A stretch of DNA of 64,000 nucleotides from an uncultured Pelagibacteraceae bacterium (GTDB lineage Bacteria; Pseudomonadota; Alphaproteobacteria; Pelagibacterales; Pelagibacteraceae): NCBI GenBank assembly GCA_902591755.1, contig CACJBX010000001.1, positions 35,001 through 99,000 of the forward strand. Direction: 5' to 3'. How positions within the stretch are numbered: position 1 is the first letter of the stretch; each line of letters opens with the position of its first letter. The position numbers and the translations under genes are program-made. Of the stretch, positions 27,707 to 36,163 are shown in pieces. Under the pieces are notes generated by a model. It ran no database searches. It saw nothing but the letters and a program-made list of their open reading frames with translations, and was not told the origin of the DNA.

Positions 27707-28469
27707 AAAATTTAGGATTAAAAGTTTTAAACAAAAAAAATCGATTTTGAAAATAGAAAATGTTTCATTGTCTTTTGGTAATAGGCAGATTTTAGAAAAC
27801 ATCAATTTTGAGATTAATAAAGGGGAGATTTTCGGTATGCTCGGACCAAATGGGGTTGGAAAATCCACAATTTTTAATTTAGTTACAGGTTTAATTTCAC
27901 CTGAAAAAGGATCAATTTTTATTGGAGGAGAAAAAGTGAACAATTATCCAATATACCTCCGTACTACAAAATTTAAAATTGGATACGTTCCCCAATATGG
28001 TGGGTATTTTTACGATTTAACTTTATTTGAAAATTTAAAAGCAGTAGGTGAAATTCTCATTAAAAATCCAAGAGATAGAATTGAAAAAATAAATTATCTA
28101 ACTTCTAAATTTGATCTAGAGTCAATTAGAGATATTAAAGCTAAATTTTTGTCAGGTGGTCAAAAGAAAAAATTAGTAATTGCTATGGCACTTCTTGGAA
28201 ATCCAGAATTACTTTTACTAGATGAATGTTTTGCAGCCTTAGATGTAATGACAATTAAAATGTTGCAACAAATCATAGTAAATCTTCAATCTGAAAATAG
28301 AATTACGATTTGTATATGCGATCATCAGGCAAGAGATCTTCTAACCTGTGTTGATGTAGCAGTAGTTTTATCAGATGGAAAAGTAATTGCGAAGGGAACC
28401 CCCTCGGAACTTGTAAAAAATCCAAGTGCTCAATCAGCTTATTTTGGTGATTCTTTCAAATTTAACTAG
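27693..28469 (+). CDS. lptB: LPS export ABC transporter ATP-binding protein LptB
   Basis: Cytoplasmic ATPase that drives extraction of LPS from the inner membrane with LptF and LptG. Walker A GPNGVGKST (about 51-59), the LSGGQKKK signature near 155 and Walker B LLLLDECFAALD near 172 are intact. The C-terminal CDHQARDLL switch-histidine region and the ending typical of LptB are present. 258 aa with a ~15-residue basic N-terminal extension that overlaps lptC. Confidence 0.94.
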   Translation: MAIIKKFRIKSFKQKKSILKIENVSLSFGNRQILENINFEINKGEIFGMLGPNGVGKSTIFNLVTGLISPEKGSIFIGGEKVNNYPIYLRTTKFKIGYVPQYGGYFYDLTLFENLKAVGEILIKNPRDRIEKINYLTSKFDLESIRDIKAKFLSGGQKKKLVIAMALLGNPELLLLDECFAALDVMTIKMLQQIIVNLQSENRITICICDHQARDLLTCVDVAVVLSDGKVIAKGTPSELVKNPSAQSAYFGDSFKFN

Positions 28470-28474
28470 GTCTA

Positions 28475-29812
28475 ATGGGAAAGAAATTATTTATTAATAA
28501 TAAAGATAATTCATTTAAAAAAACTATCTCGATTGATGGTGACAAAAGTATTTCTATTAGAACATTGTTACTTGGGTCTCAAGCTTTTGGTAAGACGTCA
28601 ATAGAAAATATACTGTTATCGGAAGATATAATTAATTCAATAAATTGTTTAAGAAAATTAGGTATAAATATCACCTTAAATAAAAAAAAATGTTCAATTT
28701 ATGGAAAGGGTTTAAATGGATTTAATTATAAAAAAAATATTGTTTTAAATGCTGGAAATTCAGGAACTTTTGCAAGATTGATTTTGGGGCTTTTGATAAA
28801 ATCACCTTACTACATTAAATTAATTGGAGATAAAAGTTTGTCGAAGAGAGATTTTGAAAGAGTCATATTACCATTGCAAAAGATAGGTGCAAATTTTAAG
28901 GTTAATGATAAAAAAACTTTACCTCTACAAATTATTGGGTCTACTTTTACAAATCCTATTAACTACTTTGAAAATAAGGGGTCTGCACAATGCAAAAGCA
29001 CTGTAATGCTAGCTGCATTAAATTCACCAGGCCAGACAATAATAAAAGCAAAAAAATCAAGGGATCATACAGAAAATATTTTTAAATACTTGGGCATACC
29101 TATTGTTGTAAAAAAGAATAAATACAACGATGAAATTAAAGTTAAAGGTCAAAAGTTGTTTAAGTCATTTAAATATAAAGTACCGTCTGATCCAAGTTCA
29201 TGTGCTTTCTTCATCGTACTTACACTTTTGTCAAAAAATTGTGAGTTAAAAATAAAAAATGTAAATGTTAATCAATCAAGAATTGGATATATAAAAGTTT
29301 TAAATAAAATGGGCGCTAAGATTAGAATAAAAAAAATAAGAACAAAATATGGAGAAAAACAAGCTGATATATACGTTAAAAGCCAATCAACTTTAAAAAA
29401 GATTAATTGTCCATCGAGTCTTAATAGTAATTTAATTGATGAATTTTTAATTATTTTTTTAGCTGCGGCAAAAGCAAACGGGGTATCAAGGTTTTCTGAT
29501 TTAGGTGAATTAAACAAAAAAGAAAGTCCAAGATTAAAATTAGGATCTCAAATATTAAACCAATTAGGAATAAAGACTAAACTAACAAAAGACTCAATTA
29601 AAATTTTTGGAAATCCTAAGATTGATTTAAATAAAACTATAAGTATCAAGAATTATTATAAAGACCATAGAATATTTATGACTTGTGTAATTGCAGCTTT
29701 TACATTTGGTGGTAAATGGAAAATAGATGACATGGACTCATATAAAAGCTCATTTCCCTCTTTTTTAGATATTATTAAAGGTTTGGGTTATAAGTTTAAG
29801 CATGTCCGATAA
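28475..29812 (+). CDS. aroA: 3-phosphoshikimate 1-carboxyvinyltransferase
   Basis: EPSP synthase of the shikimate pathway. Recognisable blocks are DGDKSISIRTLLLGS (about 20-34; the canonical S-x-S-H-R reads S-I-S-I-R), GNSGTFARLILG near 93-104, and SAQCKSTVMLAAL near 170. The catalytic Asp/Glu pair region IDEFLIIFLAAAKANG and the terminal DHRIFM are also seen. 445 aa, class II-like in spacing. Divergent but with key Lys, Arg and Asp residues in place. Last gene of the rnd-kdsD-lptC-lptB-aroA unit. Confidence 0.92.
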   Translation: MGKKLFINNKDNSFKKTISIDGDKSISIRTLLLGSQAFGKTSIENILLSEDIINSINCLRKLGINITLNKKKCSIYGKGLNGFNYKKNIVLNAGNSGTFARLILGLLIKSPYYIKLIGDKSLSKRDFERVILPLQKIGANFKVNDKKTLPLQIIGSTFTNPINYFENKGSAQCKSTVMLAALNSPGQTIIKAKKSRDHTENIFKYLGIPIVVKKNKYNDEIKVKGQKLFKSFKYKVPSDPSSCAFFIVLTLLSKNCELKIKNVNVNQSRIGYIKVLNKMGAKIRIKKIRTKYGEKQADIYVKSQSTLKKINCPSSLNSNLIDEFLIIFLAAAKANGVSRFSDLGELNKKESPRLKLGSQILNQLGIKTKLTKDSIKIFGNPKIDLNKTISIKNYYKDHRIFMTCVIAAFTFGGKWKIDDMDSYKSSFPSFLDIIKGLGYKFKHVR

Positions 29813-29918
29813 ATAATATATTGAACATGAAAAAAGCCTTAAATATCTACTATTGGTTTAATTAATTGTTACTTGATTAATTCTTAATTTTTATCTAAAA
29901 CATCGAAATTTTGAAATT
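29813..29918 (+). promoter_or_regulatory. Leader/promoter region of rpsA
   Basis: The 106 bases between aroA and rpsA are AT-rich and hold no tRNA or ORF. The cytidylate kinase gene found at this spot in many proteobacteria is absent. The spacer is long for this genome and probably carries the rpsA promoter and the 5' UTR region through which S1 commonly controls its own translation; no convincing hexamer pair is visible. Confidence 0.35.
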
Positions 29919-31646
29919 ATGGAAATATTTAAAAGCGTAAATACTGAAGCGTCTAAAGAATTCCAAAAACTATTAGACTCTCAATTCACAAAAACTCAAA
30001 GTCTTGTTGAAGGTAAAATAATCGAGGGAATTGTTACTAAAATAACTGAAAAATTTGTTTTTTTGGATTGTGGATTAAAATCTGAACCAATTTTAGATAT
30101 TAACGAGCTAAAAACCATTGGACTTGAAAAAAAAATTAAAGTTGGTGAAAAAATTCCTGTTCTTCTCGAACGCCTTGAAGATAAAGAGGGAAATGTTGTT
30201 GTTTCAGCAAGTAAAGCTCAAAAGATTAAAGGTTGGGATATTTTAGTTGAAGCATTTGAGAAAAATGAACCAATTATTGGAAAAATCACAAGTAAGTGTA
30301 AAGGTGGAGTCATTGTTGAACATGTGGATACAGGTTCTTTGATGTTTTGTCCTGGCTCACAAATTTCCGACACACCTTTGAAAGATATATCTCATTTAAT
30401 GAATGAACCTCAAAAATTTGCTTTGATCAAAATGGATAAGGTAAGAGGTAATGCATGTGTGTCGCGTCGACAAATAATATCTTCAAGCAAAAAAGAGGAT
30501 AAAGCAAAGATTGTAGAAAAGTATAAAGTCGGAGATATTATTAAAAATGCAATAGTGAAAGGTTATAGCTCTTTCGGATGTTTTTTTAATGTTAACAATG
30601 AAATTGATTGTCTTGTACATCTTCAAGAAATTAGTTATTCAAGAGTCAGTCACCCAGAGGAAATATTTACTATAGGTGACAAACATGATTTATTAGTGAT
30701 CTCTGTTGATAAAGAAAAGCTGCAAGTGGGGTGCTCAATTAAACAGCTGTCACCAGATCCGTTCGAAAAAATTTCTAATTATGAGCTCAATAAAAAGTAT
30801 GAAGTGAAAGTAATTAAACTAATGGATTTTGGTGCATTTTGTGAATTAGAGCCTGGACTTACTACTTTGCTACATTCAAGTGAAATCAGTTGGACAAGAA
30901 AAAATGTGTCTCCAAAAAAAGCATTTAAAGTAGGTGACAAAATTATGTGCGTTATAACTGAAATTGATAAAGAAAAAAGGAGAATTGCTATATCTCATAA
31001 ACTTACAATTGATAATCCTATTAAAGTGTTGAGTGAAAAGAGCCCCGTTGGCAGTATAATTGATGGAGTTGTAGATAGCTCTAATGACTATGCAATATAT
31101 GTTAAATTGGCAGGATATGATATTAGCGGATTTTTACATTGCAACGATCTTCACTACACGAATGATCCTGAAACTGAATTAAAAAAATATAAAATTGGTA
31201 ATAAAATAAAAGTAAAGATATTAGAGATTAAAGAAGATCAACAAAAAGTTAGGGTAGGATTAAAACAAACCCAAAAAGACCCATTCGATTACTTTAATGA
31301 TAAGAAAATTAATGAAACTATAACTGTAAAAATCATATCATCTGATAACAAAGGCTTGCTAGTGCAGCCGGAGGGATGTGAAATGAATATTTTGATCAAA
31401 AAATCTCAGATAGCTGTTAGTGCAAGCGATGCCAGGCCATCAAGGTTTGTTGGTGGAGAAAGAATAGACTGCGCCATAGCAGAACTTAACTTAGAAAAAA
31501 GAAAAGTATCTTTAAGTATAAAGCTTCTTGAGGAAATTCAAAATAAAGAAGCTGTAACAAAATTTAGCTCTCCGCTGTCAGGAAAAAACCTACCTTTTTC
31601 GACTTTATCTGATAAATTAAAAAAAAAAGATAAAGAAAAAAAATAG
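29919..31646 (+). CDS. rpsA: 30S ribosomal protein S1
   Basis: Binds mRNA and helps initiation on weak ribosome binding sites. At 575 aa it has six S1-type OB-fold repeats; repeats 3 to 6 are recognisable from recurring G-x-x-V...G-A-F-C-E / L-H-x-S-E-I-S patterns (for example DFGAFCELEPGLTTLLHSSE, about residues 303-322). The C-terminus is lysine-rich. It is followed 12 nt later by ihfB. The order rpsA-ihfB is conserved across proteobacteria. Confidence 0.96.
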   Translation: MEIFKSVNTEASKEFQKLLDSQFTKTQSLVEGKIIEGIVTKITEKFVFLDCGLKSEPILDINELKTIGLEKKIKVGEKIPVLLERLEDKEGNVVVSASKAQKIKGWDILVEAFEKNEPIIGKITSKCKGGVIVEHVDTGSLMFCPGSQISDTPLKDISHLMNEPQKFALIKMDKVRGNACVSRRQIISSSKKEDKAKIVEKYKVGDIIKNAIVKGYSSFGCFFNVNNEIDCLVHLQEISYSRVSHPEEIFTIGDKHDLLVISVDKEKLQVGCSIKQLSPDPFEKISNYELNKKYEVKVIKLMDFGAFCELEPGLTTLLHSSEISWTRKNVSPKKAFKVGDKIMCVITEIDKEKRRIAISHKLTIDNPIKVLSEKSPVGSIIDGVVDSSNDYAIYVKLAGYDISGFLHCNDLHYTNDPETELKKYKIGNKIKVKILEIKEDQQKVRVGLKQTQKDPFDYFNDKKINETITVKIISSDNKGLLVQPEGCEMNILIKKSQIAVSASDARPSRFVGGERIDCAIAELNLEKRKVSLSIKLLEEIQNKEAVTKFSSPLSGKNLPFSTLSDKLKKKDKEKK

Positions 31647-31658
31647 GTATAAAATAAA

Positions 31659-31946
31659 TTGCCGATAACTAAATCAGAATTGGTAAAACAGCTATCCAAA
31701 ACTTACCCGAATCTTTTAAAAAAAGATTTAGAAAAATTTTTTGATATCTTCATTAACGAGATCAAATTGGCTCTAAAAAATGACGAAAGGGTTGAGCTCC
31801 GTGGATGGGGGGTCTTCTCTACTAAAAATCAAAAAAGAAAAACTTCAAGGAACCCAAAAACTGGAGAAAAAATAATAGTTGATGAAAAAAAAAGTATAGG
31901 TTTTAAAATGTCAAAAGACCTATTTAGAGAGATAAATGATAAGTAA
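31659..31946 (+). CDS. ihfB: Integration host factor subunit beta (TTG start)
   Basis: DNA-bending protein of the HU/IHF family. The ELVKQLSKTYPNLLKKDLEK helix pair, the RVELRGWGVFSTKNQ strand and the beta-arm RKTSRNPKTGEKI are standard, with the Pro of the DNA-intercalating arm (NPKTG) present. 95 aa. No ATG fits the N-terminus, so translation probably starts at TTG (31659). It overlaps pyrF by 11 bases. Position after rpsA favours the beta subunit over HU. Confidence 0.9.
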   Translation: MPITKSELVKQLSKTYPNLLKKDLEKFFDIFINEIKLALKNDERVELRGWGVFSTKNQKRKTSRNPKTGEKIIVDEKKSIGFKMSKDLFREINDK

Positions 31947-32613
31947 AAAGAAAATATTTATTGCTGTTGATACAAATAATATCTTCAAAGCTAAAAAAAT
32001 AATTAGAAATACGCAAACAAAAAAAATTAAAGTAGGCTACAAGTTTGGTCTTGAATTTTTTTATTCCAAAGATGGTCGAAAATTCCTTTCTAATTTAAAA
32101 AATCAAATTATTTTCCTCGATCTGAAGCTTAATGATATCCCAAACACTTTAAAGTCAGCTATAAGGTCGCTAAAAAATTTGAAGATCTCTTATTTGACTG
32201 TTCATTTAAGCTCGGGATTAAGTGCCTTAAAATCTTTAAAAAAAGAGAGTAAAAATATTAAGATAGCCGGAGTAACTACTTTGACCTCGTTAAATAATAA
32301 AGACTTAAAAGAGATTGGATATAACAAGAAGGTGAATGAAGTGGTTAGACATCAAGCGAAGCTTGCTACAAAAGCGAAATTAGATGCAATAGTCTGTAGT
32401 GGACATGAAATAAGATTGGTAAAGAGAGTATTTAAAAAGGAGATAATAACGCCTGGAATTAAAATGCAGAATGTAAAAAATGACCAAAAAAGAGTTATGG
32501 GCCCTGCAGATGCTTTTGCTGCAGGTAGTAATTGGTTAGTAATCGGTAGATCTATTACAAATGGGAATATTAAAAATAATATGAAGAATTTATTAGAAAT
32601 TTTAGAGGACTGA
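31936..32613 (+). CDS. pyrF: Orotidine 5'-phosphate decarboxylase
   Basis: Final step of UMP synthesis. The N-terminal IFIAVDTNN strand, the catalytic segment FLDLKLNDIPNTL (about 58-70, with the D-x-K-x-x-D array) and the C-terminal TPGIKMQ and GRSITN phosphate loops are present. 225 aa, close to the family mean. Overlaps ihfB by 11 bases and shares one base with trpF. Confidence 0.93.
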   Translation: MISKKKIFIAVDTNNIFKAKKIIRNTQTKKIKVGYKFGLEFFYSKDGRKFLSNLKNQIIFLDLKLNDIPNTLKSAIRSLKNLKISYLTVHLSSGLSALKSLKKESKNIKIAGVTTLTSLNNKDLKEIGYNKKVNEVVRHQAKLATKAKLDAIVCSGHEIRLVKRVFKKEIITPGIKMQNVKNDQKRVMGPADAFAAGSNWLVIGRSITNGNIKNNMKNLLEILED

Positions 32614-33230
32614 TGCAATCTAAGATTTGTGGTGTCAAGGATAGCGAAACATTAAACTTTTTAATTAACTATAAATACCCTCCTGAATTAATCGGCTTTA
32701 TTTGTAATTATCCAAAATCAAAAAGATTTGTTGATATAAATTCTCTTCAGAAACTTCTTAAAGTTGATAATCAAAAATCTCAGTTTGTATCTGTTCTGGT
32801 GAAACCAGATGAATTTATATTAAATGAAATGCAAAAACTAAATTTTGAATATTTTCAAATTTACGATTGTACGCCAGATGAAATTAAATCAATAAAAAAG
32901 AAGTATAATAAAAAGATTATTTCCGCAATTACTGTTGAGACTAAGGAAGATATTCTCAAATTTAAGAAATATGAAAGTTGTTCTGATATAATATTATTTG
33001 ACAGCAAGGGATATGAAAAATCATTAGAATTTAACCACTCATTAATGGAGAATGTGCCGGTAAGTGTTAATAGTATGATTGCTGGAAATATTAAACACAA
33101 CGATAATCTTGATAAGTTTGTGAAAATTTGTAATTATATTGATATATCTGGCGGTGTAGAGACATCTGGATTAAAAGATATTTCTAAAGTAAAAATTTTC
33201 TTAGACAACATAAAAAAATTAAATGATTAA
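32613..33230 (+). CDS. trpF: Phosphoribosylanthranilate isomerase, divergent
   Basis: Amadori rearrangement step of tryptophan synthesis. The N-terminal SKICGVKD carries the catalytic Cys (C6), and ILFDSKG near 127-133 supplies the catalytic Asp. The C-terminal phosphate-loop segment DISGGVETSGLKD is close to the usual D-V-S-S-G-V-E. The middle departs from consensus: V-Q-L-H-G reads FQIYD, and the G-G-x-G-x-x-F-D-W segment is not recognisable. 205 aa. First gene of a compact trpF-trpB-trpA-accD-folC operon. Confidence 0.88.
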   Translation: MQSKICGVKDSETLNFLINYKYPPELIGFICNYPKSKRFVDINSLQKLLKVDNQKSQFVSVLVKPDEFILNEMQKLNFEYFQIYDCTPDEIKSIKKKYNKKIISAITVETKEDILKFKKYESCSDIILFDSKGYEKSLEFNHSLMENVPVSVNSMIAGNIKHNDNLDKFVKICNYIDISGGVETSGLKDISKVKIFLDNIKKLND

Positions 33231-34437
33231 ATTGAAGAAAAAAACCCCTCTTATTGATCAACACGATAGGTCTGGATTTTATGGTAATAAATTTGGTGGA
33301 AACTATTGTGCAGAAACAATGCGAAAACCAATTGAAGATTTATCTGTGCTTTTTGAAAAATTAAGAAAAGATAGAAAATTTCTTAAAAAAAGAGATCATT
33401 ATTTTAAACATTATCTTGGTGGGGAAACACCCTTTTTTAAATTAGAAAATTTAACCAGATATTTAGGTGGAGCACAAATATGGTGTAAAGACGTGTCAGC
33501 TATAAATGGTGACGCGCACAAAGCATATCATGCAACTGTGAACGCGTTAATTTGTAAAGAAAGTGGTAAACGCTACATAGCAGGAGATACCGGTGCTGGA
33601 ATGTTTGGAAAAAATCTTGCAATGGCAGCAAAAAAAATGAATCTCAAATGCAAAATTTTTATGGGAACAAAAGATATATCTAGACAAGCACCAAATGTAA
33701 AATTTATGCGTGACGCAGGTGCTGAAGTTGTGCCTGTTGACTCAGGTTCAAAGACTTTAGTAGATGCTGTTTCTGAGTGTATGCGCCACTATGTTGCAAA
33801 TTGTGATAATACACATCTAGCTGTAGGCTCAGCAATTGGGTGCAATATTTTTTTAAAAATTTGTGCGTGGTCAACTTCTCAAATATCAAGAGAATTAAAA
33901 AAACAATTAATAAAAGAGTTTGGTGAAATACCAAAACTTAAATTAATAAATGTCATAGGCGGTGGAAGTAGTGCACTAGGATTTTGGAATGAGTTCATTG
34001 ACTTCGATAAAAAACATGTTGAGCTAATTGGTGTTGAAGCAAAGTATGCTGCACCTTTATCTACAAATGCAAAAGTAGCTATTTTACATGGGGCTGCACA
34101 ATATTGTTTGACTGATAAAGAAGGTCAAATAGCAGAAACCCATTCATTGAGTGCGGGTTTAGATTATCCAGGTTCGAGCCCGTTACATGGATTATTAAAA
34201 GACTCTGGAAGAGCGCAATACACTAATGCTTCAGATAAAGAGGCATTAGCTGCTTTCAAGTTAATCACTAAATTAGAAGACATAAGACCAAGTTTGGAAC
34301 CAGCGCATGCATGGAGCGAATGTATTCGTTTAGCTCCAAAATTGAAAAAAAGTGATGTACTTGTAGTCAATAATTGTGGAAAAGGTTACAAAGATAAAAA
34401 AATCTATATTGAGCAATTAGGATATTATCCCAAATGA
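33223..34437 (+). CDS. trpB: Tryptophan synthase beta chain, atypical active site
   Basis: PLP enzyme expected to join indole and serine. The overall alignment to TrpB is clear, including the Schiff-base lysine K100 (K87 in Salmonella numbering), R154 (R141), D313 (D305), E359 (E350) and the GLDYP and LKDSGRA segments. Several textbook positions differ: E109 is D122, Q114-H115 are M127-F128, K167 is V180, N236 is S250, S377 is C385. The usual G-P-H-P-Y-P segment after the second glycine loop is replaced. 404 aa. It overlaps trpF by 8 bases and trpA by 4. The place in the operon says TrpB; altered kinetics or substrate range is inference. Confidence 0.85.
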   Translation: MIKLKKKTPLIDQHDRSGFYGNKFGGNYCAETMRKPIEDLSVLFEKLRKDRKFLKKRDHYFKHYLGGETPFFKLENLTRYLGGAQIWCKDVSAINGDAHKAYHATVNALICKESGKRYIAGDTGAGMFGKNLAMAAKKMNLKCKIFMGTKDISRQAPNVKFMRDAGAEVVPVDSGSKTLVDAVSECMRHYVANCDNTHLAVGSAIGCNIFLKICAWSTSQISRELKKQLIKEFGEIPKLKLINVIGGGSSALGFWNEFIDFDKKHVELIGVEAKYAAPLSTNAKVAILHGAAQYCLTDKEGQIAETHSLSAGLDYPGSSPLHGLLKDSGRAQYTNASDKEALAAFKLITKLEDIRPSLEPAHAWSECIRLAPKLKKSDVLVVNNCGKGYKDKKIYIEQLGYYPK

Positions 34438-35234
34438 AAAATTCTATTAACAATGCCTTTAAAATTGCAAAAAAAGAAAATAGACCTGCATTAATATCTT
34501 ATACGGTTTGCGGCGATAATACTAAGGACAAATCACTACAAATACTTAATTCAATATCAAAGGATTTAGATATCGCAGAGTGGGGAATACCTCACAATTG
34601 CCCAACTGCAGACGGTAAAGATATTCAAAATAGTTCTTATAGAGCTTTACAAAATGGTATTCGATTAAATGATATTTTTAAACTTGTAAAAAGATTTAAG
34701 AAAACAAAACCATCTAAACCAATGATATTAATGGGTTACTACCAAATGATATTTAATTATGGAGATAAAAAATTTATTCGAAAATGTAAAGAAACTGGTG
34801 TTGATGGGTTAATTGTTGTTGATTTATCATTTCCTGATAATAAAAATTTTGCCAAATTGTGTAAAAGAAATTCTATTTGTTTCGTTCAATTGATAGCTCC
34901 TACTACAACTTTGAAAAGAATGAAAGAAATAATAAAGAGTTCACATGAAATGATTTATATGATTTCAACTATATCAACTACTGGGTCTAAATTAAAATAT
35001 AGTATAAAAAGAATTGTTAAAAATTATAATGTTATAAAAAAAATCAAACCATCAAAAAATGTCGTTATAGGTTTTGGTATTACCGAAAAAACTATTTCGA
35101 ATCTGAGATCTGCTGACGGTCTAGTTGTTGGTAGTGCAATTTGTCGAGAAATAACAAGAAGTTTAAAAGATAGACAAAATCCCGTCACAAATGTAAGTAA
35201 ATTAGTAAGGAAACTAAAAAACAAAATTATATGA
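34434..35234 (+). CDS. trpA: Tryptophan synthase alpha chain, atypical
   Basis: Cleaves indole-3-glycerol phosphate and passes indole to the beta chain. The catalytic pair E49 and D60 sits at the same residue numbers as in Salmonella, as does G51, P53 and P57. Loop 2 between them is changed (HNCPT for F-S-D-P-L), so D56 becomes C56. Loop 6 reads STISTTG, keeping the T183 equivalent but not R179 or G181. The phosphate-binding GFGI and GSAI segments are present. 266 aa, usual length. Overlaps both neighbours by 4 bases. Confidence 0.87.
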   Translation: MKNSINNAFKIAKKENRPALISYTVCGDNTKDKSLQILNSISKDLDIAEWGIPHNCPTADGKDIQNSSYRALQNGIRLNDIFKLVKRFKKTKPSKPMILMGYYQMIFNYGDKKFIRKCKETGVDGLIVVDLSFPDNKNFAKLCKRNSICFVQLIAPTTTLKRMKEIIKSSHEMIYMISTISTTGSKLKYSIKRIVKNYNVIKKIKPSKNVVIGFGITEKTISNLRSADGLVVGSAICREITRSLKDRQNPVTNVSKLVRKLKNKII

Positions 35235-36163
35235 ATTGGTTAAAAAAAACTCTTAGATTTGGTGAAAAGATAAAGCAGTTATTAAAAAAAAGACCATCAA
35301 AGACTGATATAGAAAACAGTGATTGGGCATCTTGCTGTAAAGGTCCAATTTTAAAAAAAGATCTGGAGGATAATTTGTGGGTATGTCCGGGTCCATGTGG
35401 AAAACATTTTAGAATCAGTTCTAACCAAAGATTTGATCTTTTTTTTGGAAAAAATAATTATGAAATATTAAAAACCCCAATACCTGCCGATGATCCTTTA
35501 GAATTTGAAGACTCGTCTCCATATATTAAGAAATTAAATGCTGCCAGAAAAAAAACTAACCAAGATTGTGCAGTTATGATCGCTAAAGGTAAGATTGAGA
35601 ATGTAGATGTAATAGCTGGTGCAATCAATTTTGCTTTTATGGGTGGTTCGATAGCAACAAGTGAAGGTGAAGCAATTATTTTCGGTATTCAAAAAGCCGT
35701 AGAAGAAAAAAAACCTTTCATAATTTTTACTTGTGGTGGTGGTCAAAGAATGCATGAAAGTCCCTTAGCCCTTGCACAAATGACAAGAACAACCATGGCA
35801 ATTAATGAACTTAAAGAAAATAAGTTGCCTTATATAGTATGTCTTACAGATCCAACTGCCGGAGGGATCACTGCTTCTTTTGCGATGCTTGGAGACATTC
35901 AAATATCTGAGCCTGGAGCCTTGATCGCATTTGCAGGAAGAAGAGTTATAGAGGGAACGGTGAAAGAGGAATTACCTGAAAATTTTCAAAAAGCAGAACA
36001 TGTTCTCGATTGTGGTTTTGTAGACAACATAATACCTCGTAAAGATTTGTCTAAAAAAATTGGTAAGGTATTATCTATATTGCTAAAGAAAAATTCTGAA
36101 GTAAATTCAGAGAATAATGAACAAACTCCAGAATTTAATATCGGAACTAGAGAAGCATCATAA
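35231..36163 (+). CDS. accD: Acetyl-CoA carboxylase carboxyltransferase subunit beta, altered zinc knuckle
   Basis: Beta half of the carboxyltransferase; partner of accA at 12.5 kb. The crotonase-like core is evident (FAFMGGSIATSEGEA, CGGGQRMHES, LTDPTAGGITASFAMLGD, FAGRRVIEGTV). The N-terminal zinc ribbon still has four cysteines, C35, C36, C52 and C56, but spaced C-C and C-x3-C rather than C-x2-C twice. S-G-G-A-R-M reads C-G-G-G-Q-R-M. 310 aa. It overlaps trpA by 4 bases and folC by 47. Confidence 0.9.
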   Translation: MNWLKKTLRFGEKIKQLLKKRPSKTDIENSDWASCCKGPILKKDLEDNLWVCPGPCGKHFRISSNQRFDLFFGKNNYEILKTPIPADDPLEFEDSSPYIKKLNAARKKTNQDCAVMIAKGKIENVDVIAGAINFAFMGGSIATSEGEAIIFGIQKAVEEKKPFIIFTCGGGQRMHESPLALAQMTRTTMAINELKENKLPYIVCLTDPTAGGITASFAMLGDIQISEPGALIAFAGRRVIEGTVKEELPENFQKAEHVLDCGFVDNIIPRKDLSKKIGKVLSILLKKNSEVNSENNEQTPEFNIGTREAS

